From: a virus | Strand: one strand, 5' to 3' | DNA: 24,578 nt | IMG/VR virus record: IMGVR_UViG_3300021376_003102 | Location: 1-24,578 of that record | Shown here: piece after piece, positions 16,491 to 23,088 of the stretch | Layout: each line of letters opens with the position of its first letter | Position numbering within the stretch: position 1 is the stretch's first letter | Translations under genes and position numbers: made by a program | The notes under the pieces: model-generated | Database searches by the model: none | What the model saw: the letters and a program-made list of their open reading frames with translations, nothing else | What the model was told of the DNA's origin: nothing

Positions 16491-17052
16491 GCTTAGAGAA
16501 CTTATCGATAAATATGGTAGTGATAAAAACAAAAATGAATATACTTCAATATATCATACGATTTTTAGTCCAATTAAAACTAAAAATATAAACTTATTGG
16601 AAATAGGTATAGGAACAATGATATTGGATGTACCATCAAGTATGGTCGGATACGCCGGCGATGGATATAGGCCTGGAGCATCTTTAAGAGCATTTAGGGA
16701 TTTCTTTCCAAATTCAAACATATATGGTGGAGATGTTCAAAAAGATTGTATGTTCGAAGAAGATAGAATAAAAACATTTTTATTTGATTCTACAAATCCG
16801 GATGATTGTGATAGTATATTGGGTGATATGAAATTCGATATTATTATAGATGATGGATTACATTTAGCTGAAGCACAAATGGCAACATTTAGAAATTTGT
16901 GGAAAAGATTAAATGATGGTGGTTATTATTTTATAGAAGATGTAGCACAGCATAATCCATTATACTCACAATGGAAGTTTGTTTTTTCTGAAATAGAATG
17001 TGAAAAATGGACAAATGAATATGGTAATATAATAGTATTTTCAAAATATTAA
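16483..17052 (+). CDS. SAM-dependent methyltransferase (class I)
   Basis: A 189-residue predicted methyltransferase. Motif I is LLEIGIGT (38-45), the acidic ribose-binding residue follows in YGGDV (81-85), and IIIDDGLH (120-127) with FIEDV (150-154) resembles the metal-dependent sugar O-methyltransferases related to TylF and MycE. Its opening, LIDKYGSDKN followed by YTSIYHTIFSP, is characteristic of that group. Methyl capping of a glycan sugar would fit the neighbours. The insertion between motif I and the next strand (DVPSSMVGYAGDG) may shape the acceptor pocket. Confidence 0.88.
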   Translation: MNRLRELIDKYGSDKNKNEYTSIYHTIFSPIKTKNINLLEIGIGTMILDVPSSMVGYAGDGYRPGASLRAFRDFFPNSNIYGGDVQKDCMFEEDRIKTFLFDSTNPDDCDSILGDMKFDIIIDDGLHLAEAQMATFRNLWKRLNDGGYYFIEDVAQHNPLYSQWKFVFSEIECEKWTNEYGNIIVFSKY

Positions 17053-17054
17053 AT

Positions 17055-17744
17055 ATGAAAGAAGTTACAGTAGTACTAACGGCATGCAATAGAGCTGATT
17101 TATTAGAAAAGACATTGGATAGTTTTTTTGAAATGAATACATATCCAATCAAACGATTTATTATCATAGATGATGGAATGAATTTTGGTTGTAATGACTT
17201 TGTTAAAACCAAATACCAATTTCCAATTGAATTAATTTACAATAATCCAAAACGATATCAGATTCGTTCAATAGATTATGTATATGGTTTGGTCGATACC
17301 GAATACATCTTTCATATGGAAGAAGATTGGCTATTCCTTAAAAAAGAATTTATTGAAGATTCTATGAAAGTGTTGGAAGCCGATGAAAATATACTACAAG
17401 TTTGGTTGAGAGGAACTGATGATAAAACTGCACCCCATCCTTGGAACGAAGAATTATATGAAGTAGATGGGTTACAAATGGTACTACTAAAATATACAGG
17501 TGTTTGGAATGGTTTTAGTTTCAATCCAGGTCTTAAAAGGCTATCCGATTGGAAAAAATTACCAAATGGATATGATGGGTGTGAAAGAATAACGCCGGCA
17601 GAACAAAGTGGTGGAGTTACATTAGAATGTGATATTTCAGTAGAATATGCTAAGAGAGGAATGATAGCAATGAGATTTTTGGAAACATATATTACCCACA
17701 TAGGTTGGGATAGACATATAATAGAAGGAGTTGATGGAAAATAA
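17055..17744 (+). CDS. GT2-like glycosyltransferase
   Basis: A 229-residue predicted GT2 enzyme. It begins KEVTVVLTACNRADLLEKTL, with IIIDDG (36-41) for nucleotide binding. The DxD position reads HMEEDWLF (87-94), with E89, E90 and D91 likely to bind the metal, a variant common in GT2 relatives. The later TPAEQSGGVTLECDIS and THIGWDRHI form the acceptor domain. It starts 2 bases after the methyltransferase stop and overlaps the next gene by 11 bases. Confidence 0.88.
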   Translation: MKEVTVVLTACNRADLLEKTLDSFFEMNTYPIKRFIIIDDGMNFGCNDFVKTKYQFPIELIYNNPKRYQIRSIDYVYGLVDTEYIFHMEEDWLFLKKEFIEDSMKVLEADENILQVWLRGTDDKTAPHPWNEELYEVDGLQMVLLKYTGVWNGFSFNPGLKRLSDWKKLPNGYDGCERITPAEQSGGVTLECDISVEYAKRGMIAMRFLETYITHIGWDRHIIEGVDGK

Positions 17745-18930
17745 TATACCACAAATTACATTCGCAATTGCTAGTAAGAATAACTTTAGATATGTAAAAT
17801 ATGCCGTTCAATATATTAAAGAAAATTGTTATAGAAATGACCATATCATTCATATCGGAATCGATGGTGAAGATGTAGAATTAGAAAACTATTACAAAAA
17901 CGATAGTAGTATTATCGTTACGAAAGGTGTGAGTGGTATTGCTGCTATTTATAATAATATTGCTAAAAAAGCAACAACCGATTTTATTCTAATATACCAT
18001 GCCGATATGATAGCTGGTAAAAATGTTGATTTATATTTATATAACCAATGGAAAAGAGGGTTAGTTATATCAGCAACGAGAATAGAACCACCATTACACC
18101 CAGGTGACCCTGCTAAAATCGTAGAAGATTTTGGTATGTGGCCTGAAGAAGATGTGGACGATGGGTTTAAGAAACAACAATTTAATGAATTTGTAGAAAG
18201 TAATTTAAATAATAATAAAATTACAAAGGGTGTATTTGCACCTTGGCTGATTCACAAAGATGATTATTGGGTAGTTGGTGGACACGATGAATCATTAAAC
18301 TCACACAGTGAAGATAGAGATTTATTTAATAGATTTTTATTAAACGGATTTGATTTCATTCAGCCTTGGAACGCTATGGTGTATCATTTAACGTGTAGAG
18401 GTGGTCAATTTGAACACGCTACTAAAACGGAAGAACTTACTAAACGTTCCGATAATTGGAATAAATTGGCCAGAAATAACACGAGAGAATTTTTAAGAAA
18501 ATGGGGAACATCACCAAAATATGATGAATATCAGTATCCAATAGTAACTCCAAAATATAATATTGGTATAGTTGTTCATAATTGTAATTTACCATTATTA
18601 GAGCTATTAGAACCAATATGTGATAGAATATATGTAAACGAAAGATTTGAAATCGGAAGGGCTTGGGATTATGTTGAGATGGAATCAGAACATACCAATT
18701 ATGATTTATCTAAACGTATCGCTTACATAGGAAACCAACCACCATCGGATTACGAAGATGTTATAGTAGAGTTTGATGCTAAGAAGCTTACAAAAGATAA
18801 TATACAATTTTTATACCATTTAGGAGATATAATAAAAGAAAGTGGGGATGTTGGTGTAATGGAATGGGATATATTTAGAATAGAAATAAATAATTTAGTA
18901 ACTTTAGAAAGTGGTTTGATAAAAATTTAA
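17734..18930 (+). CDS. GT2-like glycosyltransferase with C-terminal extension
   Basis: A 398-residue protein when begun at ATG 17734. AAGGAG at 17725-17730 lies 3 bases upstream; a TTG at 17731 is also in frame but is a weaker choice. Residues 1-260 are GT2-like, with FAIASKNN (10-17), HIGIDG (40-45) and the metal motif HAD (89-91), then GGHDESLNSHSEDRDLFNRF, where the acidic cluster follows the usual catalytic-base pattern. About the last 130 residues (from YPIVTPKYN) form a separate unrecognised domain. It ends the 12.4-kb run; a 29-base gap follows. Confidence 0.85.
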   Translation: MENNIPQITFAIASKNNFRYVKYAVQYIKENCYRNDHIIHIGIDGEDVELENYYKNDSSIIVTKGVSGIAAIYNNIAKKATTDFILIYHADMIAGKNVDLYLYNQWKRGLVISATRIEPPLHPGDPAKIVEDFGMWPEEDVDDGFKKQQFNEFVESNLNNNKITKGVFAPWLIHKDDYWVVGGHDESLNSHSEDRDLFNRFLLNGFDFIQPWNAMVYHLTCRGGQFEHATKTEELTKRSDNWNKLARNNTREFLRKWGTSPKYDEYQYPIVTPKYNIGIVVHNCNLPLLELLEPICDRIYVNERFEIGRAWDYVEMESEHTNYDLSKRIAYIGNQPPSDYEDVIVEFDAKKLTKDNIQFLYHLGDIIKESGDVGVMEWDIFRIEINNLVTLESGLIKI

Positions 18931-18959
18931 TATTTATATTCGTATATAAAGTAAAAAAT
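18931..18959 (+). promoter_or_regulatory. Possible phage promoter or regulatory site with inverted repeat
   Basis: This gap holds TTTATAT (18933-18939) and ATATAAA (18944-18950) as perfect 7-base arms around TCGT. The decamer TATTTATATT (18931-18940) recurs exactly in the gap before 20653. TATAAAG at 18945-18951 partly resembles the T4 late -10 box TATAAATA. A host-type promoter is poor here: TATATTCG is one mismatch from the -7 element, but the nearest TTTG is only 16 bases upstream. Function is uncertain. Confidence 0.35.
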
Positions 18960-19448
18960 ATGAAGTTTGAAGTAACACATCCTAAAATTTGGAATAAATT
19001 GGCAGAAAAGAAAATGCTAATGAAAAATAAAATTCAAATTTACGAAAAATTAGGTGGTGCATATCGTTTAGGTGAATCAGATGGTGAGCAAGTATTCAAC
19101 AAAATGACTGAATTACTTAGACATAAAATATCTGAAGAAGAAACCACTTATAAGAAATCAAAAAAATCAGTATCTTATTCGACATTAACTCCAGAAACAA
19201 ATTTAAAATCTACAGTAAGTAGTGTTGATTTTGATGTTGAAGAACCCGTTGTAAATGAAGAAGACCACGAAGTTGGAATGATAATGAATCAACTGGATGA
19301 TATTATAAAAAACGCAACAGAACTTAAAGGTAAAATTGGTACAAAGGAAATAAATTTGATGGCATGGATTCAGGATCATATTTCACAATCTCAAAACTTT
19401 ATAAACCAAGTCAATACATATTTTGATGAAAAAGAAGTAGTCAAATAA
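18960..19448 (+). CDS. Uncharacterised 162-residue protein, possible virion assembly protein
   Basis: The N-terminal region is helical and basic (HPKIWNKLAEKKMLMKNKIQIYEKLGGAYRLGESDG), the middle is polar and acidic (EEPVVNEEDHEVG), and the C-terminus is helical (IMNQLDDIIKNATELKGKI, then LMAWIQDHISQSQNFINQV). The last pattern, xAWxQxxIxxxxxFI, resembles helical tails of small proteins near head or core genes of marine T4-like phages. It has no signal peptide or membrane segment. It begins a small cluster after the glycan operon. The assembly role is a weak inference. Confidence 0.78.
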   Translation: MKFEVTHPKIWNKLAEKKMLMKNKIQIYEKLGGAYRLGESDGEQVFNKMTELLRHKISEEETTYKKSKKSVSYSTLTPETNLKSTVSSVDFDVEEPVVNEEDHEVGMIMNQLDDIIKNATELKGKIGTKEINLMAWIQDHISQSQNFINQVNTYFDEKEVVK

Positions 19449-19471
19449 GAAAAGAAATTTTAATTTAAAAG

Positions 19472-19786
19472 ATGGAAAACGTATATTCAGTATTAATTAC
19501 CGCAATAACTGTATTGGGTGGAGCATCAGCTTTTCGTTATTATGAGAAAAGAGCTCAAAGAAGAGAAAGGGATGATGAATTCATCAGACACGATTGTAAA
19601 AACCGAATAGCAAAATTAGAAGCTTTATTAGGAGAATCATCAAAAGAAAAGGATGAAATGCGCGATATGATTTTGGATTTAACTAAGCAAGTAGCAGCAT
19701 TGACTGTTAAGGTAGAATATCTTACTAAAGATAACGAAGAACTTGCCAAAAAAAATAGAACAAAGAAGTCTACATTGAATGGTTAA
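19472..19786 (+). CDS. Small single-pass membrane protein with coiled coil
   Basis: A 104-residue protein. Residues 4-22 (VYSVLITAITVLGGASAFR) are a likely transmembrane helix. A strongly basic stretch follows (RYYEKRAQRRER), then a long heptad-like coiled coil with alternating charges to about residue 95. Basic residues on the C-terminal side of the helix suggest that side stays in the cytoplasm (positive-inside rule). It could anchor a complex to the inner membrane. The gene overlaps the next by 8 bases. Confidence 0.78.
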   Translation: MENVYSVLITAITVLGGASAFRYYEKRAQRRERDDEFIRHDCKNRIAKLEALLGESSKEKDEMRDMILDLTKQVAALTVKVEYLTKDNEELAKKNRTKKSTLNG

Positions 19787-20627
19787 AAATAGATTCACAA
19801 AGGGAGCGTACAATGGATTTGAAGTTGAGTTTGGAAAAGTATATTCTAATCCAATGTTATCTGCGTTTATTCCTATGAATGAAGCTAAAGGTGATAAGAA
19901 GTTAAGAGTATTTGATTTTGATGATACATTGGTAAAAACAAAATCAAGCATATATGTTAAAAGTAAAGATGGCAAAAAATCAAAGTTGACGCCAGGAGAA
20001 TACGCTGTGTATGAACCAAAAGAAGGTGATACTTTTGATTTTTCAGATTTTCAGAGTGTAAAACATCCACAAGAAATAAAAGGTGTAACACGTTTACTTA
20101 AAAACGTTTTAAGAGTAGGTGGTTCTGATGTAGTTATTTTGACTGCGAGAGGTGCATACAAACCTGTTAAGAATTATTTAAAAGATATTGGTGTAGATAA
20201 TGTATTTGTAGTAGCATTAGCTGATTCTGACCCACAAAAGAAAGCAGATTGGATTGAGAATAAGATAAAAGATGGAGTTAATGATGTATTTTTTATTGAT
20301 GATTCTCATAAGAATGTAGAAGCTGTGAAAAAATTAGGTAAAAAATACCCAAAAGTATCTTTGAAAGTAAGACACGTTCAGCATGATATACCAAAAGCAC
20401 CAAAGCAAGATAATTTAGATAGTAATAAAAAAGAAAAGGATTTTATTAAAGGAAAAAAAGATATGGTGGGGAATATAAAACTAAAAAATTTACTACCCAA
20501 AATAGATTTTGATAAAAAAATTAAAAATCCTGAAACAGGTAAAATGATTAAATTGGGTTCGGCCTTAAAATACGATAAAGATACAAAAGCATATAAAGCA
20601 GCTCAATTTACTTTAAAAAAGAAATGA
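19779..20627 (+). CDS. HAD-superfamily phosphatase-like protein with basic C-terminal tail
   Basis: A 282-residue protein. Residues 1-40 are an extra N-terminal segment of unknown role. The HAD core has VFDFDDTLV (D46, D48), ILTARG (T122), a nearby K154/K155, and FFIDDSHKNV (D174, D175), so a working phosphatase site is plausible. From about residue 195 the protein is Lys-rich and ends NPETGKMIKLGSALKY, a short sequence seen in other phage proteins. The basic tail suggests binding to nucleic acid or an acidic partner. It overlaps the upstream stop by 8 bases. Confidence 0.85.
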   Translation: MVKNRFTKGAYNGFEVEFGKVYSNPMLSAFIPMNEAKGDKKLRVFDFDDTLVKTKSSIYVKSKDGKKSKLTPGEYAVYEPKEGDTFDFSDFQSVKHPQEIKGVTRLLKNVLRVGGSDVVILTARGAYKPVKNYLKDIGVDNVFVVALADSDPQKKADWIENKIKDGVNDVFFIDDSHKNVEAVKKLGKKYPKVSLKVRHVQHDIPKAPKQDNLDSNKKEKDFIKGKKDMVGNIKLKNLLPKIDFDKKIKNPETGKMIKLGSALKYDKDTKAYKAAQFTLKKK

Positions 20628-20652
20628 TATATTTATATTAAAATAAAATAAA
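20628..20652 (+). promoter_or_regulatory. Possible phage promoter before the 81-residue gene
   Basis: This AT-only gap contains TATTTATATT (20630-20639), the same decamer as in the gap before 18960, here 13 bases upstream of an ATG. TATATTTA (20628-20635) is one base off the host -7 consensus, but no TTTG lies at the right distance upstream. It could be a promoter recognised by a phage-modified polymerase. Evidence is limited to the shared word and position. Confidence 0.3.
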
Positions 20653-20898
20653 ATGGCAAATTATAGAGGATTTAAAGCAGTATCATTGGCAGCTGGTCAA
20701 TCTGGTTCTTGCAATTTACAAAATGGAACTCACAAAAATGTGTGGGGCGTATTAAGAGGGACATCGGCTACATCTGGTTTAGTTGAATTAGAGGGTAGCG
20801 GTTCAATTTTATTAGAACACTTAGCAGTTGGTGAACCATTCCCTTGCTATCCTGTAAACGTTGTATGTACTGCAGGAACTGTTTACATATTATCTTAA
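20653..20898 (+). CDS. Small probable structural or decoration protein
   Basis: An 81-residue protein rich in Gly, Ser, Val and Leu with no charged cluster. It looks like a single beta-sandwich domain: KAVSLAAGQSG, NVWGVLRGTSATSGLVELEG, SILLEHLAVGEPFPCYPVNV, GTVYILS. Such short beta proteins are often head-decoration or fibre-related virion parts. No catalytic motif is visible. A possible phage promoter precedes it, and it is separated by 18 bases from the kinase gene. The structural role is inferred from composition. Confidence 0.72.
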   Translation: MANYRGFKAVSLAAGQSGSCNLQNGTHKNVWGVLRGTSATSGLVELEGSGSILLEHLAVGEPFPCYPVNVVCTAGTVYILS

Positions 20899-20916
20899 TA
20901 AAGTGATTAAATAGTT

Positions 20917-21363
20917 ATGGTATATCTTTTCACAGGGCAGCCTGGTAGCGGTAAAACTACATTAGGAAAAAAGTTACAATTTTGGTTACAAACCGATAAA
21001 AAGAATTGGCGTAAATCCGTATTTCACATTGATGGTGACCAATTAAGAGAACTATTCCCAAACAAAGATTATTCAAAAGAAGGTAGATATAAGAATATCG
21101 GTAAAGCGTTTGATATTGCAAAATATTTAGATAATTGTGGTAACGATGTTGTTATCAGTTTAGTATCACCATACAAAGAATTACGAGAGCAACTTAAATC
21201 AGAATGTAAAGTTACTGAAATTTATTGCCATACTAAGAAAATGAGAGGTAGAGAAGATAAGTTCGCATTAGATTATGAACCTCCTACCGAATTTTATGTA
21301 GATTTGGATACATCAGATAGTTCTGATGAAACTTTTAAAAAATTAATAAAAGTTTTAGCTTAA
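20917..21363 (+). CDS. APS-kinase-like P-loop kinase (CysC-like)
   Basis: A 148-residue predicted kinase. Walker A is GQPGSGKTT (7-15). HIDGDQLRELF (37-47) matches the DGD substrate motif of adenylylsulfate kinase, YSKEGRYKNIG (52-62) contains the Arg and Asn that bind APS, and VISLVSPYKELR (79-90) completes the family pattern. It could make PAPS for sulfation or phosphorylate another small molecule; no sulfotransferase is visible in the window. It is shorter than CysC (about 200 residues), lacking part of the lid and C-terminus. It couples by TAATG to the amidinotransferase. Confidence 0.87.
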   Translation: MVYLFTGQPGSGKTTLGKKLQFWLQTDKKNWRKSVFHIDGDQLRELFPNKDYSKEGRYKNIGKAFDIAKYLDNCGNDVVISLVSPYKELREQLKSECKVTEIYCHTKKMRGREDKFALDYEPPTEFYVDLDTSDSSDETFKKLIKVLA

Positions 21364-22394
21364 TGTACACAATAAAGCCAAATGTATTTTCTGAATGGGG
21401 TGAACTAAATGAAATAATAATTGGTACTGCAAACAATGCTAGAGTGCCATCTATTGGCGATAAATGCTTACATTGTATAGATTATGCACATCTTTCAGCT
21501 GATGAATTTAATAATAGACCACACGGATTATACCCACAACAATTAATAGATGAAACAAATGAAGATTTGGATGAAATAGCATCTAAATTGAAATCGATGG
21601 GAATCAAAGTACATAGACCTTTAGATAGAGATTTTTCCGAATTAAAAGGTAATGATTTTTGGAATGTTGATGGATATTACAATTATTGTCCTAGAGATTC
21701 TATGTTGGTTGTACAAGATAAGGTCTTAGCAACACCGATGACATTGAGGCATAGACAATTTGAAGCTGAAACTTGTAAACCTCTATTTGACCAAAATCAT
21801 TGGTTTGAAGCACCTAAACCAAAACTTTTAGATTCCATTTATCAAAGAAAAGATTTAAGTAAACCAACCCTTTTAGATGGTGAACCAGTTTTTGATGCAG
21901 CAAATATAATTAAAGCGGGGTATGATATTCTTTATTTGGTATCCAATACGGGAAATAAAGATGGAGCAAGATGGTTAGAAAATTGGTTAAAAGAAAACAT
22001 AGATAAAAAATATAAAGTCCACACAGCGGAAAATATTTATGCATACATACATATAGATACAACATTTGTTTTTCTTAGAGAAGGTTTAGTACTACTAAAT
22101 CCATCAAGAGTAAACGATAATAACTTACCCAAATTTTTAAAAAATTGGGATAAGATATGGGCGCCCAATCCATTCCCTACACAAGTTATGGAAGATTGGT
22201 GTCCTGCTTCACCTTGGTTGGGAATGAATATTCTTTCTATTAATAAAAATTTAGTTATGGTAGAAGAACATCAAACTGAGCTGATGCTAGAATTGAATAA
22301 GTGGGGTATAGATTCTATGCCTGTAAAAATGAGGCATGCTAGAACTTTTAGTGGAGGACCACATTGTATTAGTTTAGATGTAAATAGAACATAG
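21363..22394 (+). CDS. Glycine amidinotransferase-like enzyme
   Basis: A 343-residue enzyme of the amidinotransferase/arginine deiminase fold. The catalytic set is visible: D178 in EPVFDAANI, H230 in YIHIDTTF and the nucleophile C335 in SGGPHCISLDV. CPRDSMLVV (109-117) is also conserved in the family. Relatives move an amidino group from arginine to an amine, as in creatine precursor and streptomycin synthesis (StrB1). Here the acceptor may be an amino sugar; an aminotransferase-domain gene lies two genes downstream. The N-terminus lacks any targeting sequence. Substrate cannot be deduced. Confidence 0.9.
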   Translation: MYTIKPNVFSEWGELNEIIIGTANNARVPSIGDKCLHCIDYAHLSADEFNNRPHGLYPQQLIDETNEDLDEIASKLKSMGIKVHRPLDRDFSELKGNDFWNVDGYYNYCPRDSMLVVQDKVLATPMTLRHRQFEAETCKPLFDQNHWFEAPKPKLLDSIYQRKDLSKPTLLDGEPVFDAANIIKAGYDILYLVSNTGNKDGARWLENWLKENIDKKYKVHTAENIYAYIHIDTTFVFLREGLVLLNPSRVNDNNLPKFLKNWDKIWAPNPFPTQVMEDWCPASPWLGMNILSINKNLVMVEEHQTELMLELNKWGIDSMPVKMRHARTFSGGPHCISLDVNRT

Positions 22395-22395
22395 T

Positions 22396-23088
22396 ATGAT
22401 ATTAAATAAGTGTTATAAATATTCCGACTCACCCATTCCAAATTGGGAATTTCCACAACTATTAGATGATACAACGGCATCAAATTTAAAATGTGAATTG
22501 GAAGAACTTTTCGAATTGAGAAGAAACGAGTTTAAAGTTTTTGATAGAAATGGCTCAATGATGTATGAATGGTGTAAGCATAATAAAATAGATACTCCAA
22601 TTGCATTTCAACTTATTTCGGAATTTCATTCATCAGATTTTGTAAAGTTTTTAGAGCAATTAACAGGAATAAATGGATTGATACCAGATATTCATTTGCA
22701 TGGAGCAGGATATATGCGTTGTGGTAGAGAAGATAGTTTAAAAATACATACCGATTTTAATTGGAATGATACCATAAAGTTAAACAGAGAATTAACAGTT
22801 ATGATATATCTAAACAAAAATTGGAAAGAAGAATGGAACGGAGATATACAACTTTGGGATAAAAAAAATACACATTGTGTTAAAAGATATTTTCCAAAGT
22901 GGGGAAACTGCGTTATATGGAAACATGATGAATTAGGATTTCACGGACATCCGAATCCAATAAATGCACCAGAAGGTGAATTTAGAGATGGATTTAGATT
23001 TTTTTATTATACATCAAATGCAACAAACGATAATCCTCATAGGAGTTTGTATTGGTTTGATGGAGAGAACCCAATAGATAAAAAATAA
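22396..23088 (+). CDS. 2-oxoglutarate/Fe(II)-dependent oxygenase
   Basis: A 230-residue predicted hydroxylase. The metal site is H118 and D120 in KIHTDFNW and H183 in GFHGHPNP, with R197 in EFRDGFRFFYYTS as the 2-oxoglutarate contact. MIYLNKNWKEEWNGDIQLW is the typical strand pair of the prolyl-4-hydroxylase-like group. The enzyme could hydroxylate a sugar, amino acid or nucleobase. It follows the amidinotransferase by 1 base and shares TAATG with the next gene, so the three probably act in one pathway. Confidence 0.92.
   Translation: MILNKCYKYSDSPIPNWEFPQLLDDTTASNLKCELEELFELRRNEFKVFDRNGSMMYEWCKHNKIDTPIAFQLISEFHSSDFVKFLEQLTGINGLIPDIHLHGAGYMRCGREDSLKIHTDFNWNDTIKLNRELTVMIYLNKNWKEEWNGDIQLWDKKNTHCVKRYFPKWGNCVIWKHDELGFHGHPNPINAPEGEFRDGFRFFYYTSNATNDNPHRSLYWFDGENPIDKK

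Noticed and set aside
17731-17733. TTG as start of the last glycosyltransferase of the operon
   Set aside because: An ATG follows immediately in frame, and all other genes here use ATG.
19472-19786. Inner-membrane spanin (Rz-like) interpretation of the membrane/coiled-coil protein
   Set aside because: An inner spanin needs its coiled coil in the periplasm, but the basic cluster just after the membrane helix predicts a cytoplasmic C-terminus; no outer spanin, holin or endolysin is adjacent.
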